Positions 1-13,312 of a DNA stretch of 64,000 bases are shown here, one piece after another (position 1 is the first letter of the stretch; each line of letters begins with the position of its first letter). Source of the DNA: Terebella lapidaria (taxonomy: Eukaryota; Annelida; Polychaeta; Terebellida; Terebellidae); the NCBI GenBank assembly GCA_949152475.1, contig OX424560.1, positions 19,097,106 to 19,161,105 on the forward strand, in the 5' to 3' direction. Below the pieces are notes generated by a model. It had not been told where the DNA came from. It made no database searches and worked only from the letters and a program-made list of their open reading frames with translations. The position numbers and the translations under genes are program-made.

Positions 1-191
1 TACATGTATATGTTGTATTGCAGCGATGGACAGTGATACTAGTACATTAGTTGTAATCATTTCAGACAATAGTTTGAAATTCTATTTCCGAATTACTTCC
101 CTTGTATTAGAACTATTAAGCTATTTCTCTGGATATCACTCATGTCAATGGGGACTACTATGTCGACAGTGAACGTATAGCCTAACGAAAC

Positions 192-3100
192 TGAAGCATG
201 AATTTTAAGATGCTTTAGAAGCGCGACCGCAATAAATAGCCAAGACCGCCCGTGACCATGCCATTCTTTCGACCACGAATACATAAAACCTGCAATTTGT
301 CGCACACAAGACATTGAAATAATAACCTAATATATAGGCATAACCTTAGTCCTATTTTATATGAACACTGCTGTGGAATTTTGTATATACGCCCAGGGGC
401 ATAGTGTGCAGGAACTACACATCTATTCATTGTAATACACGTATTAATCAAATCCTGCAACCTTCTTATATGAATATTTAAAGTGAGTGGAATCGTTTTT
501 GTGCATCATGATAGGCTGTTATGCCCTATCGATAATATTTCTTGCATACGGGAAGGGGTTAGACCTGACCAGATTGTGGGAAGTGTTAAGAAGACTATAA
601 AGACGCTTTATGTGTTCATATAGTGAAGTTTGGTGGATATTGCGAAAGCGGGATGTTCAACTAGACTTATGGAGCAGAAATTGAGCAAGATGGTGCCGAC
701 GGCTAGGTAATCTCACGGCCAAGGACCGGTGCTGGCGATCTGACAAGGATACGATACATTCAAATAGAGTTCGGGGAGATAAATTGGCTAAGGATATACA
801 CAATTTCCGGTATCAATTACTCTGAGGTGACTGATTGTCTGACTTTCTATATGAACAGTATAAATATTGGTGTGACTTATTCATATGGAAATAAACTGTG
901 TAACAAAGTTTTATATGACATCTTCTTACAATGTGAACTCGACATTCAGTATTGCGAGTCCATGGAAAACACGTACATATAAAAATAGCTAGTAAGATTG
1001 ATTGATCATCTAATCAATCAATCTAACTAGATACATACATTTATTAATTACCCCCAAAGAGCAGCAAGTATCAGATTAGTAAATGCAACATCGTCAACTT
1101 AAAATTAACCGCACATTTAGTTTCATAACAAAATAACAATATAAACGGCCTGTTGCCAGATTCAGCTGTATAATTTTTGGATAAGCCGAGCTTTCAAGTC
1201 CACATGCAGTTTGCGTACACATATGTGTACCAGCTTAATTTTTAGGTTACCGGACCTATGGTCCGATAACCTATTGCCGTCACGTTGCGTCCGTCGTCCG
1301 TCCGTCGTCCGGCGTCCGTCGTCCGTCGTCCGTCCACATTTTTATCTTTAAAGTTTACAGGCGGATTTTCCTGAAATTTTGCACAAAGTTGCCTAAAAAT
1401 ATTTCAAGAGGGGGTTATTTTTTAGTTTTTTGATTTTCGCATTTTTCTCAAAATGGCGGCCATTTTTGACGAAAAATGGCCAATTTTGGACTTTGACGGC
1501 CATTTTCTCAAAAACTGTCTGATCAGTTTTGAGATTTTTGTTTCAAAAGATTCCCCTTATGTACCTTTATGATGTGTATAAGTTTTGTTGCCCTTGAATC
1601 GCCGGTCTCCGTGTGGCGGCCATTTTGAATTTTTGACGGGTCGGCGAAAAAAATGTTATTTGTCCCAAATCGCGTTACTATCCATTTTGGGTCATTTCTA
1701 GACAAAAAAATTTTTTTCACCCTTTGAAAAAAATTTTGGACTTGGAAAATTTTCGGCACTTTTTTCCTTCATAATGAGAGCTGCAGGGACTAGATAGAGC
1801 TTCAGTTTGCATTATGAACATATAGGAAGTCATATATGAAACAACTGATGATGACCTTGATTTTGACCTTGGATGACCTTGAGTGCTAAATGTCTGACTT
1901 GAAATCTTGAAAGTGGCCTCTGAAGCATAAACTTTTGCACATACAGGTTAGGATTGTGTATAAGCCTGTAAAAGAGTCATGTATAAATGGCACATGAACT
2001 TGACCTTAAAGACCTTGAAGGGCGAATCTCAAAATCTGAAATTGGCCTCTACACACGAAATACTTGTTGATAAAACTTTTTTTTTGCCGACTCGGCACTT
2101 CCTGTTTGGCCGTATCTCGGAAACGGTGAGTCGTAGAGCGTAACGGAGCTCAATTCCGGCCTTCTGTATTATGAACATACGAAGTCATATGCAGCATACC
2201 TGATGGTGACATTGAGATTCACAAAGATGACCTTGACTGGTAAATCTCAAAATCACATGCCACCTACAATGCTTGAAACCAAAATTGTCCGGTAACCTAT
2301 CTTAGCCCTTGGGCTAATTTTTAGTAGGAAATCACCTGGGGGATAACATGGAAACGACGTGAACTTGGTAATGGAATAATCCTTCTAGGACAGAGCCCCA
2401 CAGCGGGTTGGTGTTTGTGCCTTGCGAGGCATTGCGATTATTGATCACTCAGATATATTTGTTCAATGACCTTACACCAACAAGAAACTTGGTATGACTT
2501 CCTGATGTTGTTGAATACAATGCTCATGGGGAAATCACATATGATAATACGTTCAGGTGATGTACATGCTGATAAAGCTTACATTTCTTCAATTTTTTCC
2601 TTGGTAAAAATTACTTTACATTAAGTGTAACATCTTAATATTTTCTCAACGAAGAGGAATAGAGCATATTATGTCTGATAACATCAATGATTATCCCATA
2701 CAAAATGTACGTGCTCCTACATCATGTACATGAACACCAGCACTCTCGAATACTAGTAGAGAGTTGGCGGTTTCACCAAGGAGGTCTCATTCTGCAATAG
2801 AATCAATTACACCCCCCTCCGCCCAAACCAGTTTGATTCACTGCCAACTACAGATACTAGAGTTAAGAAGCCGTTGGGTGTAACCCTAGGACGCCAATTT
2901 AAGTACTGGATACGATGGTAGGAGTGATTTAATTATTTTGAACTGTCTTGTGGTGTATGTCAAATATCATAATGTTACAAAATATATCATTTTTTAGACT
3001 CCTATAATATTAATATCTCATATAGCAGAAGGTTATGACACAGGAGCGGGTAAAATTATACTGCAATGCAACTACATATTATGGGTAGCCCAAGTCCAAC

Positions 3101-4096
3101 TCACATATTGTGGGCTGCTCAAACTCCCACACGTGGACATACTCAGTAATATTTATCCCCATATGATTCCTTGGCCAATTGTAGCTGCTTCTGAACATGG
3201 AACAGTTTCTTATTTGCTGGGACACAATATAACGTTCAAATTGCCAACAGAATAATGTTGATCTGTTGGAACAATGCATTTTATGCACCATCTGCGGCAT
3301 TGTGTTAATCAAATGATTTGGCATCGATGATACAACACGATCTGTACAAAGCAAGATGAAGGAAAACTAACGCATATTCTTGAGAGAAACTTGCAGGATT
3401 CGTGGATAGGCTTCTGTAGCAAATAAACAAAGCAAGGGATATTGATGCAAAGAAACTTAGGACGTGTGTTATGAAACAACCAGTCTTCCGAACTGAGAAG
3501 CGTCCGATCAGGTCAAAACGAAACATAATAAAAATTCCTTTGTATGTGTGCACAAACATTGCTGCAAATAGTTTCCTAGGATTTGTTCAGTTCACCTGGA
3601 CATATCCTACTCTCCTCACCCCGTGCAGTTATATATTCATGAAGGTTACACGCGGATTTCGAGGACATGTATTCACATGTGGCCAATTGTGATTCCAAGG
3701 TGTGGTTTGATGTATCCCTGGAATAGTACATTGACGGTATTATTAAATCAGTATTTGTACGCGATTTTATTATTTAACATTGAATAACAATCTTCCTATT
3801 GCAGACTATTCGAACAAAAGGCATGTGCTCTTGTACACGAAATGTTTACATTCCCTCTTGGGATTTATACGTGAATAAAGCATTTAAGAAGAACCCCACT
3901 ACTGCATCTATTTAGACCAGCTGAGTATAGTACATCTTTCATATATAATATACATTGAAATAACATGTACATCATGACATCAACAAACAACACCCTTTAA
4001 CAGTCAGACTGAGCATACATACACTACAAACAAACAGCGCTGCACTTGATTCACTAGGTTTTAACATGAACAGTATTCAACTTCATCATAACGCAC
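192..4096. repeat. Tandem duplication, 3.9 kb unit A
   Basis: First of two head-to-tail copies. From 192 the sequence runs almost base for base with 4097-7995. The few differences I noticed are a 1 bp indel near 203, a C/T at about 276, a T/A near 1179, and a 7 bp contraction of the GTCC-rich simple repeat near 1320 in unit B. The joint between the copies shares only the dinucleotide AC with both outer edges, so the break looks microhomology-mediated rather than recombination between long repeats. No convincing gene lies in the unit: its open frames of 70-90 codons repeat in both copies simply because the DNA does. Such low divergence means a very young duplication, a segregating copy-number variant, or an assembly artefact. 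Confidence 0.95.
1239..2322 (+). mobile_element. HINE-like (Helentron-associated) non-autonomous element, copy 1
   Basis: The left end, after a T-run, is a hairpin: AGGTTACCGGACC, three bases, then GGTCCGATAACCT. A GTCC/GTC-rich simple repeat follows at about 1288-1337. The right end has the inverted subterminal motif CCGGTAACCT, then the short hairpin TAGCCCTTGGGCTA and a T-run. Subterminal inverted repeats, a (GTCY)n-type microsatellite and a 3' hairpin are the known layout of Helentron-derived HINE/DINE elements; the assignment is by structure only. The interior holds TGACCTTG-rich tandem segments and no transposase. The old unit copy at 14.5-17 kb lacks this element between the matching flanks (about 14.83-14.87 kb), which shows it is an insertion. 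Confidence 0.65.
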
Positions 4097-7000
4097 TGAA
4101 GCATGAATATTTAAGATGCTTTAGAAGCGCGACCGCAATAAATAGCCAAGACCGCCCGTGACCATGCCATTTTTTCGACCACGAATACATAAAACCTGCA
4201 ATTTGTCGCACACAAGACATTGAAATAATAACCTAATATATAGGCATAACCTTAGTCCTATTTTATATGAACACTGCTGTGGAATTTTGTATATACGCCC
4301 AGGGGCATAGTGTGCAGGAACTACACATCTATTCATTGTAATACACGTATTAATCAAATCCTGCAACCTTCTTATATGAATATTTAAAGTGAGTGGAATC
4401 GTTTTTGTGCATCATGATAGGCTGTTATGCCCTATCGATAATATTTCTTGCATACGGGAAGGGGTTAGACCTGACCAGATTGTGGGAAGTGTTAAGAAGA
4501 CTATAAAGACGCTTTATGTGTTCATATAGTGAAGTTTGGTGGATATTGCGAAAGCGGGATGTTCAACTAGACTTATGGAGCAGAAATTGAGCAAGATGGT
4601 GCCGACGGCTAGGTAATCTCACGGCCAAGGACCGGTGCTGGCGATCTGACAAGGATACGATACATTCAAATAGAGTTCGGGGAGATAAATTGGCTAAGGA
4701 TATACACAATTTCCGGTATCAATTACTCTGAGGTGACTGATTGTCTGACTTTCTATATGAACAGTATAAATATTGGTGTGACTTATTCATATGGAAATAA
4801 ACTGTGTAACAAAGTTTTATATGACATCTTCTTACAATGTGAACTCGACATTCAGTATTGCGAGTCCATGGAAAACACGTACATATAAAAATAGCTAGTA
4901 AGATTGATTGATCATCTAATCAATCAATCTAACTAGATACATACATTTATTAATTACCCCCAAAGAGCAGCAAGTATCAGATTAGTAAATGCAACATCGT
5001 CAACTTAAAATTAACCGCACATTTAGTTTCATAACAAAATAACAATATAAACGGCCTGTTGCCAGATTCAGCTGTATAATTATTGGATAAGCCGAGCTTT
5101 CAAGTCCACATGCAGTTTGCGTACACATATGTGTACCAGCTTAATTTTTAGGTTACCGGACCTATGGTCCGATAACCTATTGCCGTCACGTTGCGTCCGT
5201 CGTCCGTCCGTCGTCCGGCGTCCGTCGTCCGTCCACATTTTTATCTTTAAAGTTTACAGGCGGATTTTCCTGAAATTTTGCACAAAGTTGCCTAAAAATA
5301 TTTCAAGAGGGGGTTATTTTTTAGTTTTTTGATTTTCGCATTTTTCTCAAAATGGCGGCCATTTTTGACGAAAAATGGCCAATTTTGGACTTTGACGGCC
5401 ATTTTCTCAAAAACTGTCTGATCAGTTTTGAGATTTTTGTTTCAAAAGATTCCCCTTATGTACCTTTATGATGTGTATAAGTTTTGTTGCCCTTGAATCG
5501 CCGGTCTCCGTGTGGCGGCCATTTTGAATTTTTGACGGGTCGGCGAAAAAAATGTTATTTGTCCCAAATCGCGTTACTATCCATTTTGGGTCATTTCTAG
5601 ACAAAAAAATTTTTTTCACCCTTTGAAAAAAATTTTGGACTTGGAAAATTTTCGGCACTTTTTTCCTTCATAATGAGAGCTGCAGGGACTAGATAGAGCT
5701 TCAGTTTGCATTATGAACATATAGGAAGTCATATATGAAACAACTGATGATGACCTTGATTTTGACCTTGGATGACCTTGAGTGCTAAATGTCTGACTTG
5801 AAATCTTGAAAGTGGCCTCTGAAGCATAAACTTTTGCACATACAGGTTAGGATTGTGTATAAGCCTGTAAAAGAGTCATGTATAAATGGCACATGAACTT
5901 GACCTTAAAGACCTTGAAGGGCGAATCTCAAAATCTGAAATTGGCCTCTACACACGAAATACTTGTTGATAAAACTTTTTTTTTGCCGACTCGGCACTTC
6001 CTGTTTGGCCGTATCTCGGAAACGGTGAGTCGTAGAGCGTAACGGAGCTCAATTCCGGCCTTCTGTATTATGAACATACGAAGTCATATGCAGCATACCT
6101 GATGGTGACATTGAGATTCACAAAGATGACCTTGACTGGTAAATCTCAAAATCACATGCCACCTACAATGCTTGAAACCAAAATTGTCCGGTAACCTATC
6201 TTAGCCCTTGGGCTAATTTTTAGTAGGAAATCACCTGGGGGATAACATGGAAACGACGTGAACTTGGTAATGGAATAATCCTTCTAGGACAGAGCCCCAC
6301 AGCGGGTTGGTGTTTGTGCCTTGCGAGGCATTGCGATTATTGATCACTCAGATATATTTGTTCAATGACCTTACACCAACAAGAAACTTGGTATGACTTC
6401 CTGATGTTGTTGAATACAATGCTCATGGGGAAATCACATATGATAATACGTTCAGGTGATGTACATGCTGATAAAGCTTACATTTCTTCAATTTTTTCCT
6501 TGGTAAAAATTACTTTACATTAAGTGTAACATCTTAATATTTTCTCAACGAAGAGGAATAGAGCATATTATGTCTGATAACATCAATGATTATCCCATAC
6601 AAAATGTACGTGCTCCTACATCATGTACATGAACACCAGCACTCTCGAATACTAGTAGAGAGTTGGCGGTTTCACCAAGGAGGTCTCATTCTGCAATAGA
6701 ATCAATTACACCCCCCTCCGCCCAAACCAGTTTGATTCACTGCCAACTACAGATACTAGAGTTAAGAAGCCGTTGGGTGTAACCCTAGGACGCCAATTTA
6801 AGTACTGGATACGATGGTAGGAGTGATTTAATTATTTTGAACTGTCTTGTGGTGTATGTCAAATATCATAATGTTACAAAATATATCATTTTTTAGACTC
6901 CTATAATATTAATATCTCATATAGCAGAAGGTTATGACACAGGAGCGGGTAAAATTATACTGCAATGCAACTACATATTATGGGTAGCCCAAGTCCAACT

Positions 7001-7995
7001 CACATATTGTGGGCTGCTCAAACTCCCACACGTGGACATACTCAGTAATATTTATCCCCATATGATTCCTTGGCCAATTGTAGCTGCTTCTGAACATGGA
7101 ACAGTTTCTTATTTGCTGGGACACAATATAACGTTCAAATTGCCAACAGAATAATGTTGATCTGTTGGAACAATGCATTTTATGCACCATCTGCGGCATT
7201 GTGTTAATCAAATGATTTGGCATCGATGATACAACACGATCTGTACAAAGCAAGATGAAGGAAAACTAACGCATATTCTTGAGAGAAACTTGCAGGATTC
7301 GTGGATAGGCTTCTGTAGCAAATAAACAAAGCAAGGGATATTGATGCAAAGAAACTTAGGACGTGTGTTATGAAACAACCAGTCTTCCGAACTGAGAAGC
7401 GTCCGATCAGGTCAAAACGAAACATAATAAAAATTCCTTTGTATGTGTGCACAAACATTGCTGCAAATAGTTTCCTAGGATTTGTTCAGTTCACCTGGAC
7501 ATATCCTACTCTCCTCACCCCGTGCAGTTATATATTCATGAAGGTTACACGCGGATTTCGAGGACATGTATTCACATGTGGCCAATTGTGATTCCAAGGT
7601 GTGGTTTGATGTATCCCTGGAATAGTACATTGACGGTATTATTAAATCAGTATTTGTACGCGATTTTATTATTTAACATTGAATAACAATCTTCCTATTG
7701 CAGACTATTCGAACAAAAGGCATGTGCTCTTGTACACGAAATGTTTACATTCCCTCTTGGGATTTATACGTGAATAAAGCATTTAAGAAGAACCCCACTA
7801 CTGCATCTATTTAGACCAGCTGAGTATAGTACATCTTTCATATATAATATACATTGAAATAACATGTACATCATGACATCAACAAACAACACCCTTTAAC
7901 AGTCAGACTGAGCATACATACACTACAAACAAACAGCGCTGCACTTGATTCACTAGGTTTTAACATGAACAGTATTCAACTTCATCATAACGCAC
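4097..7995. repeat. Tandem duplication, 3.9 kb unit B
   Basis: Second copy of the 3.9 kb unit, 3899 bp long against 3905 bp for unit A. The difference is mainly a 7 bp loss in the GTCC/GTCGTCC simple repeat around 5210. The copy ends at 7995, where 'ataacgcac' runs into unique sequence; the same nine bases end unit A at 4096. It carries its own HINE-like element, so that insertion predates the duplication. I see no supportable gene inside. Confidence 0.95.
5145..6221 (+). mobile_element. HINE-like element, copy 2 (duplicated with unit B)
   Basis: Same element as at 1239-2322, carried along by the tandem duplication rather than inserted independently, since both flanks are also duplicated. 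It has the same left hairpin, GTCC-rich simple repeat (seven bases shorter), interior, right subterminal inverted motif and final hairpin plus T-run. No open reading frame of any transposase type is present. Confidence 0.65.
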
Positions 7996-8339
7996 GTGTT
8001 CCTTGTTCATAATAGACCGTATTAAAATTACTGTACTGATTACATGTACTGGTTCCAGAAGTATCTGAAAATCATGTGTTTCAATGCCTAATATGACGCA
8101 TTCTAACATAAATAAAGATCAGTAGAAAAGAAAGTGTCTTGTGCAAGTTTTATAGCGACCTGTGGTGTACAGACACGAGGAATAATTATCCGCGTGGCCA
8201 AGGGCAATGTTCTAGACATGTCGTGAGATTTGTCATTTTATCGAAGTAGACAGAAAATTTGTCTATTACCAATGCGCAATAATAAGACAAACGTAGTCTA
8301 GCAGAAAGGAAAGCCACGCGACTGCCACTGGTCTGCTTA

Positions 8340-8960
8340 TGTAGCAAGCACAGAAAATCAGCGTTCTGCTCTGGCAAATGACAATATATGTAAATATCTG
8401 TGCGTGTAAAGCATGAAATTGTGTTACATATTCATATCGTTTTGGATCTATGAATAAATATATCACTGGCCATTAAAACAAAGCATGCACATTACATTCA
8501 CAGATAAATGGGGAAAAAAGAAGATTTCATCATGAACCACATTTCAGATTATATTTTAGAAATAAATTGCAACCAGAGAAGCAATTCCCATAATAGCGAA
8601 CGTACTCCCAATAGTGATTGGAGCGCTTGCATTCCTCTCAAGACCATTGCTGTTAGTAGACAGTGCAATATAACTCATCACTATCACTATGGTAACCCAT
8701 CATAATTAGTTGCCCCATCCAAACATCGGTATAAAATGGTGGAGAAATTAGTTTTTGACCAAACATATTTTTGGCAGACAGATATTATCTGTGGAAGAAA
8801 AGAACACTTTAAAAAGCAATGGTGATTGGCTCTTGTAATCCAAAACCAAGTAATGAAGGCAATCATGTTTCGGAAATGACCCAATATTTTGCCATCCGAG
8901 TTTACAGCAATCAATGAAGTTACGAGGTTAGTTGTTGTGATATGGTTACGATATATTATG
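8340..8960 (+). repeat. Old duplicate paired with 21095-21760
   Basis: Matching blocks in the same order include 'gctggcaaatg', 'agcatgaaattgtgtta', 'ttgcaaccagaga', a 'ccaatagtgat' block and 'tttttgacca', with many substitutions and indels between them. This is an old direct duplication. Together with the old unit copy at 14.5-17.0 kb it suggests that a larger block was once duplicated. I see no conserved reading frame that would explain the similarity. Confidence 0.65.
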
Positions 8961-11900
8961 ATATAATTAGAACGCTGATTACCATTTCCTAACTCATCCC
9001 TTTTATGATATGGGATAACATTCCAAAAACATCAAAACTTCTATTTCCATGATGTGAGAACCTTCACACTGTCAAAGACATCACCTGTTTTCGCTCGGGA
9101 TCCGACATGCAATGACACGATGCGATTGTCATGTAGGGAGTGCTAAGAAGAAGAAAAACACACATGCTGTAACATACCAACTCACCGGAAGTGGGCGAAT
9201 GGGCGTAATTCATGTAGGACACAATATCAAGGATAATTTTGACATCACGACTCTGACGCACGATTTGTGAGCAATGCGGAATGACATGCATCGGGAGGCA
9301 AAAAAAAACAATCTGCCAAAATTTTACATTATCAAAAATCATCATTATGAGTGAGAGCTATGACAAAAAGTGGCCATGCAAGCCCAAAATATAAATTTGA
9401 AAGATTACCTTGCTTCAGTTTTATGTGTTTGATGATATATAACATTACCGTGCATCTGAGACGTTTGCATGAAATATTTGCAATTTGGTTGGTCAAAATC
9501 GCTGACAATTCCCATCAGGCCCCTAAAATAGTACCTGACCAAAACATAAAATAATACCTGTTTGGACGCGGCCCCTCAATGCATCACCGTGCTCAACAAG
9601 AGCAAAAACCATCAACTCAACATCTCATGTTTTGGAGTAACCACTTATACTGGCTACAGTGCCATATTTTGAAGATGAACCAGCTGAAAATATTATCCAC
9701 AAACAACGAGTAGAGTCCAAGGTTACACAGCAGGTAAAGTATCTCAATAGCCTATAGCCATTAGATAACGACATAGACCTGAACCACACTATTCACCGGT
9801 AATTAACCTTATTTTTGATGATCAATATCACGGAGAACAGTTCGTTATAACAAGTCTTCCAGAATGGTGTGAAGTTCTTTCTTCCTAAAAAAAAGAACAT
9901 GACTTGTTATTGATTGTGACCTTGTTTGAGCATTACCAAAATATCACTACCATAAATTATCAATGAAGGCATATTTCTGGTGTTCAAATAATGACGGACG
10001 ACCTGGATTATACGATGGTTGATACATGTAAGGGACACATCATGTTCATAGTTATGCAGTTCGTTGTTTTCAGTTTTGATCAAAAACCAGGACTGAGAAT
10101 TTTGAATCTGTTAGCCCGATATCACTTTTTCGCCATGGCAAAGGAGATTAAATATGAAGAAGAAGAAAAAACTATATGTACTTAAAGTCAATGAAATTTT
10201 ATCTACCAGTAGAAAATACTAAAACATAAGTAGATGTATCTGGCAAACATAGTTCATCTGATCATTCCGCTACAATATCTCATCAATTAATTTTAAATAC
10301 TTAGTAATTTTGTCAAAGCACCAATTTGGGAAAACGTACTAGATTAGGAGGATGAAAGAGTCTTGGTAAAAAACATATGTGGTTAAAAATGATACAAAAG
10401 AATCCTGTGAAATCCATTTAATTACTTCTTTATTTCAAATACCAGTCCTGTATAGAAGCCTCTAGCAACCACGTTGCTATGTGTAAGCTGCCAAGGTAAA
10501 CAGATACATCCTGTGGAAATATGTATAATTTGTATCATCAGGTTCTTGTGACATGATATCGTGATACTAGGCATATGTAATTCAAGGCAGCGAAAGTAGC
10601 TGATTAAATCAATCTACTCGTGTACATCATGTATACTTCTTATAACAGCCAATAAGATTTTAAATTTAAGCACAAAATTTTGACAAAAATTAATATCTCA
10701 TGAACAGAAATCCTTTAAGACAAGTACAGTGTATGTAAGATTTCCCCATTTTCTACAGCACAGGAATTGATAATTGCAGAACGGACTCGGTTCCGATTGC
10801 TCGGAATTAATTATCGCCGGTATTGTTTACGTCAACATGTATCCCCCGACCATGCAATCGACACTGAGTTTTGTGTGAAAACTTGAAACCAATTTCATGT
10901 CATTACTCATTGGCTGTTTCGGTTTGATGTGTGTTGGTTTTGGAGTGCGTCATACAATCGCCTGGCCCATGGGATTCTAATGGAGTTCTTATTCACGCAA
11001 CGTTTGCATACGGCGCCTGCAGGGGTCTCCCCCATTTGCATCACTCAGAACAGTCTTTTGGCATTTTCTACGAGACGTGCATTGCCGCTTGCACTGCCTC
11101 CTTCCAAATACACACAACTTCACTGGCCGTCACACCTTTCTAAATTTGAGTCTGCAACCCCGCTTCACCAACACGATTCATTTTCAAACGCCCAAGGGGG
11201 AACTCGGTGGATGGACGATAGATTCGCTTCTTCTGTAGCATGAAATGACAGGGAGGAGTGGTCCCATTCAGCATTGACGCCACCGTGGGAGACAGCCTGA
11301 CGACTCAGTGCATTGATACGGATGATCGTTACACCTAGATGGAGGTTGTGTGTAAAGAAAGATATGATAACAGCTCTTCCCTGAGATAAATATATATATA
11401 CGACGTGATTGGAAGGCTATGATGCAGGAAACCTCGACGTCTACAAAACAAATTTCAAGAATGAATGAAAGAGCCGAGGAGTTGTGTTGAATACATGGAA
11501 AGCATATAATTCACGGCGTATTGATGTGCGAATCTGTTATTCTAGAATGATGAGAAAACTGATTCCAAGAAGGGTAATTTTGCTACGTAGAACAAGTTTT
11601 GTATAGCTTTAATATGGATTTCTACGAACAACTCGACCTTGGTACAATAGAAGCAATTTTGTGGCGTCTCGCACAAAATAAGGATAAAATATATTGTGAT
11701 GTTTGGTGAAATCCAAGATCAATCCTGTTCACACCTGCTTGCATTGATATCAACAACTGTGCAAATATTTGATGTTGATACATGTGTCATATGGGACGCT
11801 GTTTAACCAAATATGTTTCGCAGGTTAAGTGATATGTGAAATTTTTGGAACGGGATGTACATGTATATTCAGGCGACGTACCATTTTGAAGAATATGGTT

Positions 11901-12107
11901 CGTGACAGACCTACTTTTTTACATCATATTTATCACCAATTACATCTTTTTAGGATGACGTTATTCTGCTCTGTATATGACATAAACGAATGGATTTGTT
12001 TTTCATTTGGGTACCTCGAAACCCCTCAAGAACATCTGTTGGATTGTTCTTTGCCTACCGTAGGATATGATGACACTCATTAGTATATAGTTCTTGAAAC
12101 AGGGCCA
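8961..12107. other. Intergenic, no gene supported
   Basis: AT-rich sequence without a convincing coding region. Several open frames of 65-105 codons occur but none has a recognisable domain, and the longest (about 10.93-11.24 kb) overlaps another frame of similar length. An ATTTGCAT octamer lies near 11033 and an AT run near 11384-11400, upstream of the GPCR at 12108. They could belong to its promoter region, but nothing fixes a transcription start. Confidence 0.4.
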
Positions 12108-13312
12108 ATGGACTCCGTTTGGATAAAAGAATGCATCATGGAAATTCGCGGCAATATATCAACGTGGGAAGTATTGAGTAACGGGACGGAAACGTCATAT
12201 CCAGTTACGCATGGAGGAAAAGCCATTAAGGAATGGACGGAATTCATTGTGGCACTTTGGTTGGTGAAGTACATGCTCTTTCTAGTGACTCTTATTGGGA
12301 CCATTGGAAATGTCCTAGCAATATTGGTACTCATGCGAAAACGCATACGCAATAACCCTGTGAATTTCTACTTGACACTCCTGTCATTCGCAGACTTGTC
12401 AGTGCTCTATTCCAGCGGGTTCAAAACTTGGTACAGAGTTGTGAGTGGGTTTGAACTGTTGCACACCTCGAACGCTGGTTGCAAGGTGATAATGTTTTTG
12501 TTTTCATTTGCATCCCACGCTTCGGCGTGGTTAATCGTACTCGTGACAGCTGACAGATTTGTAGCAGTGTGGTTCCCGTTCAGGGCCTGGCGCTTTCCTC
12601 GGTAAAAAAATCTCGACTGGCAGGACTGCTGTTGCTCTTTGTATCAGCGGTCAGCAACCTGCATCTCATATGGACAGTTCATTTATACAAAACCCAAACT
12701 AAAGTCGTGCAATGTGCACCACTAACTACCAATGCCTTCATGAATGGCCCCTATAACTACATTCGCCTGGCATCGTATGCTCTCGTGCCTTTCGCCTTGG
12801 TGCTGGGCATGAACATCGAAATAGTGGCGTGTATTTGTACACATTCCAAGCGGCCAATGCCAGGCGCTGATCCAGATGGAAAGAAGGGATCATCTTCTGC
12901 GAACCATCGCATAAAGCTACATAAACATCAAGTGACCTTGATGCTTTTAGTCGTATCTTTTTCATGGATAATCCTAGCGATGCCCTTTGCGGTGATTTCT
13001 CTCCTTAACTTCCAATTCCCGGATTCACAGTCGCGCGCGATCGTTTTTCTACTGAAGACGATCGCGTTTCTCCTGATGTACCTCAACCATGCGATAAACT
13101 TCATACTCTATTGCATATCGGGACGCGAATTCCGCAAGGAATTCCTGAACATGTTTAGAAATTTGAACTGGTCGGCTCATAATTGTCGAGGGCTGTCTAA
13201 CACACGGGCAGTGGTCAGATTAGACACACGTACCACCGAGCGACGCGATCCTGTCGCGCCCGGCAAACGTATCGTACTCAATCCCTCACTCAACAGGTTC
13301 CAAGTCATCTAG
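12108..13312 (+). pseudogene. Intronless rhodopsin-class GPCR, FMRFamide-receptor-like, one apparent frameshift
   Basis: A seven-helix receptor lies in two overlapping frames. Part 1 (12108-12605, ATG start) has two N-glycosylation sequons (N16, N25), helix 1 with N68, helix 2 with D96, the helix-3 cysteine C125 and the DRF variant of DRY at 149-151. Part 2 (open to 13312) continues with helices 4-7: a conserved proline in helix 6 ('AMPF') and an NFILY form of NPxxY in helix 7, typical of FMRFamide-receptor/GPR139-like receptors, then an Arg-rich tail. The frame changes by one base around 12590-12603, just after the second intracellular loop begins. No plausible intron explains this. It is either a young pseudogene or a sequencing/assembly indel beside a 7-A run. 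The ligand is unknown; a neuropeptide receptor at the plasma membrane coupling to G proteins is the family expectation. Confidence 0.8.

Noticed and set aside
1523-1759. 78-codon minus-strand frame, repeated at 5422-5658
   Set aside because: Lies wholly inside the HINE-like element's low-complexity interior and is identical in both units only because the DNA is duplicated.
3079-3692. Overlapping 73-91-codon frames on both strands, repeated at 6978-7591
   Set aside because: No domain, overlapping on both strands, and not kept open in the old unit copy at 14.5-17 kb as far as I can see.
10929-11243. 104-codon frame upstream of the first GPCR
   Set aside because: Overlaps another long frame, no domain, ordinary composition; not enough to call a gene.
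12590-12640. A tiny intron to explain the GPCR frame change
   Set aside because: The only GT..AG pair available would be about 30 bases, too short for a spliceosomal intron.
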